DNA of 64,000 bases from Mycobacterium sp. ST-F2 (lineage in GTDB: Bacteria > Actinomycetota > Actinomycetes > Mycobacteriales > Mycobacteriaceae), in the NCBI RefSeq assembly GCF_001905655.1, contig NZ_JMHT01000010.1, positions 29,956 to 93,955 of the forward strand, written 5' to 3'. Position numbers and translations under genes: made by a program. The notes beneath the pieces are model-generated. The model saw nothing but the letters and a program-made list of their open reading frames with translations. It was not told the DNA's origin and searched no databases. Below, one piece after another: positions 37,901 to 46,982 of the stretch. How positions within the stretch are numbered: the first letter of the stretch is position 1; every line of letters begins with the position of its first letter.

Positions 37901-40900
37901 CGAGGTGGCACTCGACGAGGCGCTGACCGCGGCCCGTCGTTCAGGTGATCACCGCCGGGTCAACGCGGTCCTGGCGGGTGCGCCGCTGGCCGCGCTGTGG
38001 GGACCCAACCCCGTCCCGCGGGCCGGTGGACGGTGTCTGGATGTGGTTCGGCTGCTGCGCATCACGACCGAATCGCCCGCAGTCGAGGCCACCTCGATGC
38101 GGTGTCAGGCGGTGCTCGAGGCGTTCCGTGGGCGGGGCGCCGCGGCCCGGCGCATGATCGATTCGGCCCGGCGGACCGTCACCGAACTGGGACTGCGCCA
38201 TGCCCTCCTCGAGGTTGAGCAGTTCGCCGGCATCGTCGAGTTGGTCGGTGGCGAACCCGACGCCGCCGAACGGTATCTACGCAAGGCCTACAACGGTTTT
38301 CGTCGACTACGGCTGGATACGGATACCGCGGAGACGGCTGCCCTTCTGGGCCGGGTCTGTTTGGTGCTCGGCCGTGACACCGAGGCCGACGAATTATGCA
38401 CCGAGAGTGAGCGTCTCGCCGGCCATGCGTTGAAGGCGTCGATCGCCTGGCGGACCCTTCGGGCGCAGCTGCTGTCGCGCGGCGGCGATCACGCCGAGGC
38501 TCGGAAGATGGCCGAGGCCGCTGTCGCGCTGGCCGAACGCACCGACGCGTTGGTGGATCACGGTGATGCCTGCGATTGCCTGGCCGCGGTGTTGGCCGCC
38601 GGTGGTGACACGGCGGGAGCGCGCGCAGCGGCTGAGCGAGCCGCCGGTCTGTACGAGCGCAAAGGTGCTGTGGCGCTTGCGGAACGGGTTCGCCGACTCC
38701 TTGACGACCCTGGCCGCACGGGTGCACCGGCCGAACCTGAACTGCCCACGGTCCGGGTGCGCACGGCGGCGGTCCGATTGAGCGAACGCGTGATGGCCGC
38801 TCACGACCGTGCCGACTGGGACGAATTCGAGAGGCTGGTCGCGCCCGAGGCGTCTGTTGAGAGCCGGCGAAAGCTTGTCGGCTTCAAGCGCGGCAACTTC
38901 AGTCTGCCCGAGGTGACACGTCAGACGCGGAGCGATCTCGAGTCGGGGGCCGTGCGGGTGGCGCACGATGTCATCGCCGTGCGTGGTGAATGTCTGGCGC
39001 TCGCGCGGGTGCGGGTCGGCACCGCCGACGTGAGCGCTGGGGCGCCGCAAGATGAGTTTCTTCAGGTCTACGGCGTCGACTCCGAGGGTCGGGTCACATT
39101 CCAGGTGTGGTTCGACCCGGAGGACATGGACGCCGCGGTCGCCGAACTCGATGCGCAGTACCTCGCTAGTCACGCCGAGAGCCACTGGCGGCGGCCGGCA
39201 ACCACAGCGAGCGATGCGTATGACCGCTTCACGGGATACTTCGCGGCCCGAAGTTTGGAAGCGATCGCCGACATGTTGACTGACGATTTTTCCGTCGAAG
39301 ACCGTCGCCGGGTAATCAATGCCGGTCTGCGACAGGGGCGTGCCGCGGCGATGGCGGAAATCGCCGCGTACGCCGGCATCGGGACCGAGGCGATCGCGTC
39401 AGACGTCGTCGCAACCCGCGGAGAGCGTCTCGTCATGAGCCGTTGCCGCGCCATGGGCCGCGCCGCGGGACCTGAATCGTTCAGCAGCGAGGTGCTGGAT
39501 GTGCTCGAGACCGACGCCGAAGGCCGCATCGTGGCGCGGGTCGTGTTCGACCTCGACGATCTCGACGCTGCCACCGCAGAACTCGATGCGCGCTATCTTG
39601 CCGGCGAAGCGGCTCCGCACGCGCACTGTTGGTCGACAGTCCTCCGTGCGTACGACGCGCTCAATCGGCACGAACTACCCGACACGACAGTCGATATGGC
39701 GAGCATCGACAACAGGCTGATCGCGTCATTCGCCCCCGGAGGCATCAAGGAGTACACGCTCCATGCCTGGGACCAGGTGCCGGACATCCGTTTTCGCATC
39801 GACTCGGTGCACCTGCTGACTGATTCCGGTGCCGTGATAACCCAGGCGCTGAGTGGGACATCGCGTGAGGGCTTCGAAGCCGAGTGGCGCGAAATCCACC
39901 TCATGACGATCGACGGTGACCAGTTCAGCCGCAGTGAGATGTTCGATGAGACCGACCTCGACTCAGCGCTGGCGAGGTTCGATGAATTGCATGTGCAGGC
40001 ACGACCTTTGGAGAACGCGGCGACTCGAGCCAACGACAGGTTCACAAGGTATTTCGCGGACCGCGACTGGTCTTCGTTGGCTGGACTGTATGCCGATGGT
40101 GTCGTGCACGACGATCGCCGTGCAGTGGTCGGTACCGGTCTGCTCAGCGGACGCGACGCCGTCATGGCGAACATGCGGGTGACCGCCGAACTTGGGGTCA
40201 CCCAAACCCGGTCGCATGTGATCGCCACGCGGGGGCAGCGGCTGGTTCTGGTTGTGGCCGACCTTCAGGTCAATGGCGAGGGACCTGAGCCGTTCTCGGC
40301 GACCATCTTGACGGTCGCCGAACTCGATGCGGACGAGCAGGTCGCGGCGTTCATCGTGTTCGACTCCAATGACCTGGAGGCCGCCGTCACCGAGCTCGAT
40401 GCCCGCTACCTGGCTGGCGAGGCGGCCGCATACGCCCCCACCTGGTCGGCGATTACACGAGCCTATGCCGCGTTCAATCGACGCGAGCTCGCGGCCACGA
40501 CGGCTGACTGGGTGAACGTGGATCACCGCCGGACAATGTCGTGGGAGCCGGGCGACCTGACTGCGTTCATCCGGGCAGGCTGGGCCAGCGAGCTGCGTAA
40601 CACGCTCATTGTCGAGACGGTTCACGCGCTGAACAGCGCGGGTGCGGTCGTCACCCAGGTCGCGCACGCGACCGCAGCCAGCGGCCTTGTCGCGGAGTGG
40701 CGCGAGATCGCGCTCGTCGGAATCGCCGGCGACTTGCTCAGCCGCATGGAGATTTTCGATGAGGACGACCTCAACGTCGCACTCGCGCGTTCTGCCGAAT
40801 TACCCTTGGAAGCAGGGTCTTTGGAGAACGCCGCAAGCCGTTTGTATGAGCGCTATTTCAGGTGCTTCGCAGCCCGCGATTGGGCAGCGATGGCCGAAAT

Positions 40901-42434
40901 GTACGCCGACACGCCGGTACTCGATGACCGCCGTGCGGTGATCGGCACGGGGGTGCTTCGCGGTCGCGAAGCCGTCACCGCGAACATGCGGGCGGTCGCC
41001 GAGTTCGCGGTGACCCTGTCGGCTTCGAGTGTGATCGCCACCCGCGGACAGCGGCTCGCCTTGGTCTCGTCCCGCTTCGCGAGCAACATCGAGGTGGCTG
41101 AGCCGTTCTACGCCAACATGCTGACCGTGGCCGAAATCGATGGCGCCGAGCGGATTACGACGTTCGTCACCTTCGACGTCGATGACCTCGACGCCGCCGT
41201 CGCTGAACTGGATTCCCGCTACCTGGCGGGTGAGGCGGCCGCATATGCACGGACGTGGTCGGTGATCGCCAAGGCTTACGCCGGGTACAACCGCCACGAA
41301 TTGCCGGCTACGACGACGGATCCGGCGTACATCGATCATCGATCTATCGTCGGAGTCGAGGGGGCCGAGCTGGCTGCATCGCTGAGTGCAGTGTTGGAAC
41401 TCGTCCCGGACGCCCACGTCTGTATTGGGACGGTGCATCGGCTCAACGAACTCGGAGCAGTCGTTACCCAGGTTGTGCAAGGGAGCTCGCCAGAGGGGCT
41501 GTACATCGAGTCGAGCACGATTGCCGTGTTTACATTCGAAGGCGACCTGATCAGCCGTGCGGAGATCTTCGACGAGTCAGACCTCGACGCCGCGCTCGCC
41601 CGTTTCGACGAACTGAGCCGGCCAACACCGCAATTGGAAAATGCGGCGAGCCGGGCCAATGGGCGCTTCATCGATTCCTTCGCCGCCCGCGACTGGGAGG
41701 GCATCGTGTCGGTGCTCGCCGAAGAACATTGCAGCGACGATCGGCGACGCGTGGTGGGCGCCGGATTCCGCCGCGGCCGGGATGCCGATATGGCGAGCTT
41801 GCGGGTGATCGCCGATCTCGGGGGCAGCCTGACGGCCGAAGTCATTGCGATTCGCGGGGAACGCCTTGTTCTCTGTCGCAACCGCATCGCGATGGCCGAC
41901 CGGCCGCAAGAGTCCTTCGTCGTCGATTCGCTCACAGTCGTCGAGATCGACACGAATGGCCTTGTCGTGGGCGTTGTTTCGTTTGATATCGACGATTTCG
42001 ACGCCGCGTTCGAAGAACTCGAGGCTCGCTACCTTGCGGGTGAAGCGGCCGCGTATACCGACGTGTGGTCGGCACTCGCGGAGGGCTACGCTGCGATCAA
42101 TCGGCATGAAGCACCCGCGGTGACGCCGGAGTTTGTGAGCATCGACCACCGGACCGGGGTTGCATTCGCACCTGGCGATTTGATGCCGTACATCCAGGCT
42201 TCCTGGGACGTGTCGGCTGATCTCAAGGGGCACATCGAGACGGTGCACCGACTCAGTAAGTTCGGCGCGGTCGTCACTCATGCGACATACGGGAGTTCGC
42301 GCGAGGGCTTCGATGCTGAGTGGCGAGAGACTGTGCTGTTCCTGGTCGACGGCGTGGTGAGCCGATGCGAGATGTACGAGGAGTCTGACCTCGCCGCCGC
42401 ACTCGCGCGCTTCGAAGAGCTTGGCCAGGTTTAG
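34926..42434 (+). CDS. Giant SARP-cyclase-ATPase-TPR protein with nine C-terminal SnoaL/NTF2-like units
   Basis: 2,502 residues if GTG 34926 is used; GTG 34944 (VELGVLGPLQV) fits SARP proteins as well. In order: OmpR-type winged helix (7-100) and BTAD domain (100-245); class III nucleotide cyclase (257-428) with D268, K307, D313, N371 and R375 in place; AAA/STAND ATPase with Walker A GEPGVGKT (487-494) and LDDLHW (D603, D604); TPR-like helices (about 830-1275). Residues 1282-2502 hold five A-type (DRFTRYFADRDW) and four B-type (AYAAFNRREL) repeat units, mostly alternating with a period near 270. It looks like a cAMP-making signal sensor and regulator. The ligand is unknown. Confidence 0.85.
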   Translation: MITLQAVELGVLGPLQVRRDGTPVTIPGAKPRAILTMLGLHAGSVVPADTFFELLWGDESPRTAAKALQTHISALRRALGDGLILTEGTGWTLAESEVDAARYRSAARLARDAVAVGDTGQALIRFDEAITLWRGIPELPDGRRGTSEKTRWVESHAALVEDRADALLAAGRVAEIIGELEAAVAEAPLRERRWGQLMLALYRAGRQGEALGAYQRARALLADELGVDPGPSLRRLEAAIVAQDSSLEVPAVQHVPSITRAVTFLLTDIEGSTASWEADADAMAVALARHDELVGQIVTSHGGRLIKTRGEGDATFSVFDRPSAAAAAAIELQQAMFGEPWALATPMRIRVALHTGEVELRDGDYFGRAVNRAARLRSIAEGGQILCSGATAELVIDSLSDDVALVDLGMRQLKNLARPEHVFELRRDATGGTPEPPTVETSLERPALPAVLTGSGPFVGRGTELERLFTAWQTALAGTANSVLIAGEPGVGKTRLAGEWSRQAYDQGALVIYGRCDEDLGAPYQPFAEALRALVPCLGADRLRGLRGVEALLALVPGLADVLPDVAAPTRADPDTERYALFDAVVAVMGVASASTPVVLILDDLHWAAKPTLLLLRHLLRFGDHARVQIVGTYRSTDLDRSHPLAAMLADLNRDGTASRLSLSGLDVNEVTAYVAETGYDDEELARALASVTGGNPFFLIEALRHVEESGGHWDPSTLPQGVREAVSRRLSRLPAETNKALAAAAVVGSRFHVNLVEKVVGDDLIDAFDEACHAGIVIEEPGGCYRFNHAIVRQSLLAELPSVRRMRLHQRIAVTLEDQPGAHDELLGELAHHYFECAWAGNAAKAIEYCRLAADQAMTRLAYEGAADLYDHALHALEELDDEVPDRDEQVADLLIARCEALLAAGDVASAAGVVPQLQAATVDSPRRAAWATCFDGQLSMLTHPDRLDEIESALDGAARKLGELDDAAGEAKAHNVRAACLARLGRIGDCEVALDEALTAARRSGDHRRVNAVLAGAPLAALWGPNPVPRAGGRCLDVVRLLRITTESPAVEATSMRCQAVLEAFRGRGAAARRMIDSARRTVTELGLRHALLEVEQFAGIVELVGGEPDAAERYLRKAYNGFRRLRLDTDTAETAALLGRVCLVLGRDTEADELCTESERLAGHALKASIAWRTLRAQLLSRGGDHAEARKMAEAAVALAERTDALVDHGDACDCLAAVLAAGGDTAGARAAAERAAGLYERKGAVALAERVRRLLDDPGRTGAPAEPELPTVRVRTAAVRLSERVMAAHDRADWDEFERLVAPEASVESRRKLVGFKRGNFSLPEVTRQTRSDLESGAVRVAHDVIAVRGECLALARVRVGTADVSAGAPQDEFLQVYGVDSEGRVTFQVWFDPEDMDAAVAELDAQYLASHAESHWRRPATTASDAYDRFTGYFAARSLEAIADMLTDDFSVEDRRRVINAGLRQGRAAAMAEIAAYAGIGTEAIASDVVATRGERLVMSRCRAMGRAAGPESFSSEVLDVLETDAEGRIVARVVFDLDDLDAATAELDARYLAGEAAPHAHCWSTVLRAYDALNRHELPDTTVDMASIDNRLIASFAPGGIKEYTLHAWDQVPDIRFRIDSVHLLTDSGAVITQALSGTSREGFEAEWREIHLMTIDGDQFSRSEMFDETDLDSALARFDELHVQARPLENAATRANDRFTRYFADRDWSSLAGLYADGVVHDDRRAVVGTGLLSGRDAVMANMRVTAELGVTQTRSHVIATRGQRLVLVVADLQVNGEGPEPFSATILTVAELDADEQVAAFIVFDSNDLEAAVTELDARYLAGEAAAYAPTWSAITRAYAAFNRRELAATTADWVNVDHRRTMSWEPGDLTAFIRAGWASELRNTLIVETVHALNSAGAVVTQVAHATAASGLVAEWREIALVGIAGDLLSRMEIFDEDDLNVALARSAELPLEAGSLENAASRLYERYFRCFAARDWAAMAEMYADTPVLDDRRAVIGTGVLRGREAVTANMRAVAEFAVTLSASSVIATRGQRLALVSSRFASNIEVAEPFYANMLTVAEIDGAERITTFVTFDVDDLDAAVAELDSRYLAGEAAAYARTWSVIAKAYAGYNRHELPATTTDPAYIDHRSIVGVEGAELAASLSAVLELVPDAHVCIGTVHRLNELGAVVTQVVQGSSPEGLYIESSTIAVFTFEGDLISRAEIFDESDLDAALARFDELSRPTPQLENAASRANGRFIDSFAARDWEGIVSVLAEEHCSDDRRRVVGAGFRRGRDADMASLRVIADLGGSLTAEVIAIRGERLVLCRNRIAMADRPQESFVVDSLTVVEIDTNGLVVGVVSFDIDDFDAAFEELEARYLAGEAAAYTDVWSALAEGYAAINRHEAPAVTPEFVSIDHRTGVAFAPGDLMPYIQASWDVSADLKGHIETVHRLSKFGAVVTHATYGSSREGFDAEWRETVLFLVDGVVSRCEMYEESDLAAALARFEELGQV
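38769..42431 (+). repeat. Tandem intragenic A/B repeat array
   Basis: Protein-level repeats within the giant gene. A units begin near nt 38769, 39208, 40018, 40825 and 41640; B units near 39630, 40440, 41245 and 42060. Shared anchors are DDRRAVVGTG, VIATRGQRLVL, FDxDDLDAAVAELDARYLAGEAAAY (A) and GAVVTQ...EWREI...FDExDLDxALARFDEL (B). The DNA copies are clearly diverged, so the array is old rather than a recent expansion. Confidence 0.8.
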
Positions 42435-42443
42435 CCCTGCTGG

Positions 42444-42457
42444 GGCGGCGCGCCGCC
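42444..42457. terminator. GC palindrome between convergent genes
   Basis: GGCGGCGCGCCGCC is a 14-bp perfect palindrome flanked by weaker pairing (GCTGG and CCAGC). It lies in the 36-bp gap between the giant gene (stop 42434) and the convergent secreted-protein gene (stop 42471). It may end both transcripts; no T-run is seen. Confidence 0.35.
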
Positions 42458-42470
42458 GGCTGTCCAGCGC

Positions 42471-43052
42471 TCAGTTGTAGTGAGTCGTCGCGCAGGCTGT
42501 CGGAGTTGTGAGGTTCACGCCGGGGTAGGTCACCTGAATGTCCGCGCAGGCAATGAAATTGGACTCGGTGTTCGGCTTACCGGTCCGCACGTCGAGCGTC
42601 AGCGAGGTGCCGTCGACCGCGAACTCCTCGAAGCTGCCGCCGCCGTTGAACGTCACCGAAACCAGTGCGCTGTTCTGCGACTTGAGCTGCCGCGAGTTCA
42701 CCGGGCCGTTCCAGGAGCCGCGGTTGATCGGCGGGGCGCCGGTCGGCGCGCTGTACGAGACGTCCTGGTACACATTGCGGTTGGAGCTGCGCAGCGTGAT
42801 GTTCTCTCGTGCCCAGGTGTTCGGCGGCAGCGGAACCGGGTTGCCGCCGACGACCAGGTTCGAGGCGGTGTTGAAGGTGCACGCACCGCCCGAGCACTGT
42901 GCCGTCACGTGAATCTGAATCTGGGTGCCCTCGTCGACCGGCACGAAGGCGTCGGCCGAATTGACTGCGGCAGCAGCCGTCACGGGGGACATCAGAGCGG
43001 TCGCGGACAGCATGGCGGCCGCACTTGCTGCAATAAGCCGGTTCACAGTCAA
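42471..43052 (-). CDS. Secreted beta-rich protein, unknown
   Basis: A 193-residue exported protein. The signal peptide ends near VTAAAA (about 29). The mature part is rich in Asn/Ser/Thr and beta-forming stretches, with two likely disulfide pairs: C-x4-C (QCSGGAC) and C-x18-C (IACADIQ to TACATTH). I recognise it only as a conserved mycobacterial secreted protein. It lies 16 bp downstream of kshB on the same strand and may share its transcript. Confidence 0.7.
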   Translation of the reverse strand: MTVNRLIAASAAAMLSATALMSPVTAAAAVNSADAFVPVDEGTQIQIHVTAQCSGGACTFNTASNLVVGGNPVPLPPNTWARENITLRSSNRNVYQDVSYSAPTGAPPINRGSWNGPVNSRQLKSQNSALVSVTFNGGGSFEEFAVDGTSLTLDVRTGKPNTESNFIACADIQVTYPGVNLTTPTACATTHYN

Positions 43053-43068
43053 GAAAGTAATCCGTTCG

Positions 43069-44130
43069 CTACTCGTCGTAGGTGACTTCGACGGAATCCG
43101 TCTTGGGCACCGCTTGGCAACCGAGGATGAGGCCCTCTTCGAGGTCGGACGGCTCCAACACGTCGTTGATCGCCATGTCGACGTCGCCCTTCTTCATGAG
43201 CACCGCACACGCCCCGCAGTGCCCCTCGCGGCAGGAGAACGGTGCGTCCAGTCCCTTGTCGAGCAGCACGTCGAGCAGTACGGCCTTGCGCGGCCACTGC
43301 AACTCGTGGGTCTCGCCGTCGAGCGTGACGATTGCGGTGGCCGGGCCCTCATCGCTGTCATCTTCGGCGAGCACGACAGCGGCGAACGGGTCGGAGTCCA
43401 GTGACTGGAACACCTCGAGGTGAACTTTGTTCTTGTCGGCGCCGGACTTGAGCAGGGCCTCTTCGGTGGCGGCCATGAACGGTGCCGGGCCACAGATGAA
43501 GGCCTCGCGGTTGACGTAGGGCGCCAGCTGCGTGGCCAGGATGGTCGGGTTGGGCAGGCCCTGCACCGACTCCAGCCAGTGGACGACGGAGAGCCGGTCG
43601 GGGTACAGCGACGTCAGCTCGCGCAGCGCCTTACCGAAGATCACCGACTTCTCGTCGCGGTTGGCGTAGAACAGCGTCACCTTGCCGGTGCCCTCGGACA
43701 GTGCGGACTTGAGGATCGAGAGCATCGGGGTGATGCCGCTGCCGCCGGCCAGCAGGAGGAAGTCGGTGTCGAGGTTCTTGGGCACGAAGGTGCCCGACGG
43801 CGCCAGCACGTGCATCTTCATGCCGACGTGCGCGTTGTCGCACAGCCAGTTCGACGCGTAGCCGTCCGCGGTGCGTTTGACCGCCACGGTCAGCGCCTCG
43901 TCGGCGTACGGCGAGCTGCACAGCGAGTAGCAGCGGGCGACCGATCCGGTGCGGGTGCTCGGGACGCGCAGGGTCAGGAACTGACCGGGGGAGTACTTCA
44001 GGCGCTCCGGCGGTATGTCGCTGCCGTCGGGTGTCTTGAACACCAACACGCGCGCGTCGGTGGTCTCGGCGACGACATCGGCCACCACAAGTTCCAGTAC
44101 GTGGCTGCCCAGCGGCTCGTCCACAACCAT
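43069..44130 (-). CDS. kshB: KshB, reductase of 3-ketosteroid 9alpha-hydroxylase
   Basis: A 353-residue NAD(P)H:FAD:2Fe-2S reductase. The FAD motif RCYSLCSS, the NAD motif GGSGITP and a plant-type 2Fe-2S cluster C300-x4-C305-x2-C308-x29-C338 are all present. It passes electrons to the Rieske oxygenase KshA, which hydroxylates C9 of the steroid and opens ring B. kshA is not in the window. A KstR site lies at 44166. ATG 44130 follows a GTG one codon upstream. Confidence 0.93.
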   Translation of the reverse strand: MVVDEPLGSHVLELVVADVVAETTDARVLVFKTPDGSDIPPERLKYSPGQFLTLRVPSTRTGSVARCYSLCSSPYADEALTVAVKRTADGYASNWLCDNAHVGMKMHVLAPSGTFVPKNLDTDFLLLAGGSGITPMLSILKSALSEGTGKVTLFYANRDEKSVIFGKALRELTSLYPDRLSVVHWLESVQGLPNPTILATQLAPYVNREAFICGPAPFMAATEEALLKSGADKNKVHLEVFQSLDSDPFAAVVLAEDDSDEGPATAIVTLDGETHELQWPRKAVLLDVLLDKGLDAPFSCREGHCGACAVLMKKGDVDMAINDVLEPSDLEEGLILGCQAVPKTDSVEVTYDE

Positions 44131-44165
44131 CACCCTTCGTTCGAACCGGCCTGACGGCCAGTAAC

Positions 44166-44179
44166 TAGAACAGGTTACA
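44166..44179. promoter_or_regulatory. KstR operator (kshB side)
   Basis: TAGAACAGGTTACA matches the KstR consensus TnnAACnnGTTnnA at every fixed base, 36 bp before the kshB start. It is one of two sites in the divergent kshB-hsaA region. Confidence 0.85.
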
Positions 44180-44233
44180 AAAGTGCAGTTATGCGGGTCT
44201 ACCTGCTGTAGTACCGCCGTGCTCGACACAAAT

Positions 44234-44247
44234 CGTAACGTGTTCTA
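44234..44247. promoter_or_regulatory. KstR operator (hsaA side)
   Basis: CGTAACGTGTTCTA reads TAGAACACGTTACG on the other strand, matching the KstR consensus except for the last base. It lies 39 bp before the hsaA start. It is likely functional because hsa operons are direct KstR targets. Confidence 0.75.
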
Positions 44248-44285
44248 ATCTTCTGTCTAGACGACCACTCCCCGGGAGGCAATCC

Positions 44286-45476
44286 GTGACGTCAATTGAA
44301 CAACTCGACGTGCAGGCCGTGCTGGCCGGCATCGATGACCTGCTGCCGACACTGCGTGAGCGCGCACAGCTGACCGAGGACCTGCGCCAGGTGCCGCAGG
44401 AGTCTATCGACAGTCTGAACGAGATCGGCTTCTTCAAACTGCTGCAGCCCGCACAGTGGGATGGCCTTCAGGCTGACCCGGCTGTCTTCTACGAGGCGGT
44501 CCGCCGCATCGCCAGCGCCTGCGGTTCCACCGGCTGGGTCGCGTCGATCATCGGCGTCCACAACTGGCACCTGGCACTGTTCGATCAGCAGGCTCAGGAA
44601 GACGTCTGGGGCGACGACTCGACCGTCCGCATCTCCTCGTCCTACGCCCCGATGGGTGCGGGTGTCGTGACCGAGACCGGCGACGGCTACATCGTCAACG
44701 GCGCCTGGAACTGGTCGTCCGGCTCGGAGCATGCCACGTGGGCGTTCCTCGGCGGCCCGGTGATCAAGGACGGCCGCCCGGTCGATTTCGGCAGCTTCCT
44801 GATCCCGCGCACCGAATACACCATCGACGACGTGTGGAACGTGGTCGGTCTGCGTGGCACCGGCAGCAACACCATCGTCGTCAAGGACGTGTTCGTCCCG
44901 CGGCACAGGTTCCTGTCGTACAAGTCGATGAACGACGGCACCGCCGGCGGCTACCAGACCAACACCGCCCCGGTCTACAAGATGCCGTGGGGCACCGTGC
45001 ATCCCACCACCATCTCGGCCCCGATCGTCGGCATGGCCTACGGCGCCTACGAGGCGCACGTCGAGCACCAGGGCAAGCGGGTCCGTGCTGCGTTCGCCGG
45101 TGAGAAGTCCAAGGACGACCCGTTCGCCAAGGTCCGCATCGCCGAGGCCGCCAGCGACATCGACGCCGCGTGGCGTCAGCTGATCGGCAACGTCTCGGAC
45201 GAGTACGCCCTGCTGGTCGCGGGCAAGGAGATCCCGTTCGAGCTGCGCGCCCGCGCCCGTCGTGACCAGGTGCGCGCCACCGGTCGCGCCATCGCGTCCG
45301 TCGACCGCCTCTTCGAGGCCGCCGGCGCCACCGCACTGGCCAACGGCACGCCGCTGCAGCGCTTCTGGCGTGACGCCCACGCCGGTCGCGTGCACGCCGC
45401 AAACGAGCCCGAGCGCGCCTACCTGATCTTCGGCAACAACGAATTCGGTCTGCCGCCCGCAGACACCATGGTCTAA
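44286..45476 (+). CDS. hsaA: HsaA, oxygenase of 3-HSA hydroxylase
   Basis: A 396-residue flavin-dependent monooxygenase, highly similar to HsaA (Rv3570c) along its length (GSTGWVASIIGVHNWHLALFDQ-type core, NWSSGSEHATW, GLRGTGSNT). With HsaB it hydroxylates 3-HSA to the catechol 3,4-DHSA after ring B opening. It starts at GTG 44286 with GGGAGG upstream. hsaC follows after 15 bp, so the usual hsaD between them is gone. Confidence 0.95.
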   Translation: MTSIEQLDVQAVLAGIDDLLPTLRERAQLTEDLRQVPQESIDSLNEIGFFKLLQPAQWDGLQADPAVFYEAVRRIASACGSTGWVASIIGVHNWHLALFDQQAQEDVWGDDSTVRISSSYAPMGAGVVTETGDGYIVNGAWNWSSGSEHATWAFLGGPVIKDGRPVDFGSFLIPRTEYTIDDVWNVVGLRGTGSNTIVVKDVFVPRHRFLSYKSMNDGTAGGYQTNTAPVYKMPWGTVHPTTISAPIVGMAYGAYEAHVEHQGKRVRAAFAGEKSKDDPFAKVRIAEAASDIDAAWRQLIGNVSDEYALLVAGKEIPFELRARARRDQVRATGRAIASVDRLFEAAGATALANGTPLQRFWRDAHAGRVHAANEPERAYLIFGNNEFGLPPADTMV

Positions 45477-46394
<918 letters not shown>

Positions 46395-46405
46395 GCTCCG
46401 GCCAC

Positions 46406-46975
46406 ATGACCGAGACACCACAGATCGACCCCCGCACGTTCCGCAATGTGCTCGGGCAGTTCTGTACCGGCATCACCGTCATCACCACCGTGAATGACGG
46501 TGTGCCGATCGGTTTCGCCTGCCAGTCGTTCGCGGCGCTGTCGCTGGACCCGCCGCTGGTCCTGTTCTGCCCGACGAAGCACTCGCGGGCGTGGCAGGCC
46601 ATCGAGGCCAGCGGCAAGTTCTGCGTCAACATGCTGCACGAGAACCAGCAGCACGTCTCGGCGCAGTTCGGCTCCCGCGCCGAGGACAAGTTCGCCGGTA
46701 TCGATTGGCGCCCTTCGGAATTGGGCTCTCCGGTGCTCGACGGCACGCTCGCGCACATCGACTGCGCAGTGCACTCCGTGCACGACGGCGGCGACCACTT
46801 CGTGGTGTTCGGCGCGGTGCAGTCGATGTCGGAGCCGCAGGCCATCAAGCCCCGACCGTTGCTGTTCTACCGCGGTGAGTACACCGGCATCGAGCCGGAC
46901 AAGAACACCCCGGCGCAATGGCGCGATGATTTGGAAGCGTTCTTGACCACGACGACCGAGGACACCTGGCTATAG
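46406..46975 (+). CDS. hsaB: HsaB, flavin reductase of 3-HSA hydroxylase
   Basis: A 189-residue FMN reductase of the split-barrel type (GQFCTGITVITT, ACQSFAALSLDPPLVLF, INMLHENQQ-like segment). It supplies reduced flavin to HsaA. ATG 46406 lies 11 bp after hsaC, so hsaA-hsaC-hsaB form one operon under KstR. Confidence 0.94.
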   Translation: MTETPQIDPRTFRNVLGQFCTGITVITTVNDGVPIGFACQSFAALSLDPPLVLFCPTKHSRAWQAIEASGKFCVNMLHENQQHVSAQFGSRAEDKFAGIDWRPSELGSPVLDGTLAHIDCAVHSVHDGGDHFVVFGAVQSMSEPQAIKPRPLLFYRGEYTGIEPDKNTPAQWRDDLEAFLTTTTEDTWL

Positions 46976-46982
46976 TCGCGCC

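Noticed and set aside
38769..42431. Nine-unit array as a recent tandem duplication or assembly artefact
   Set aside because: Units are strongly diverged in DNA and protein, and mostly alternate between two types in one uninterrupted frame.
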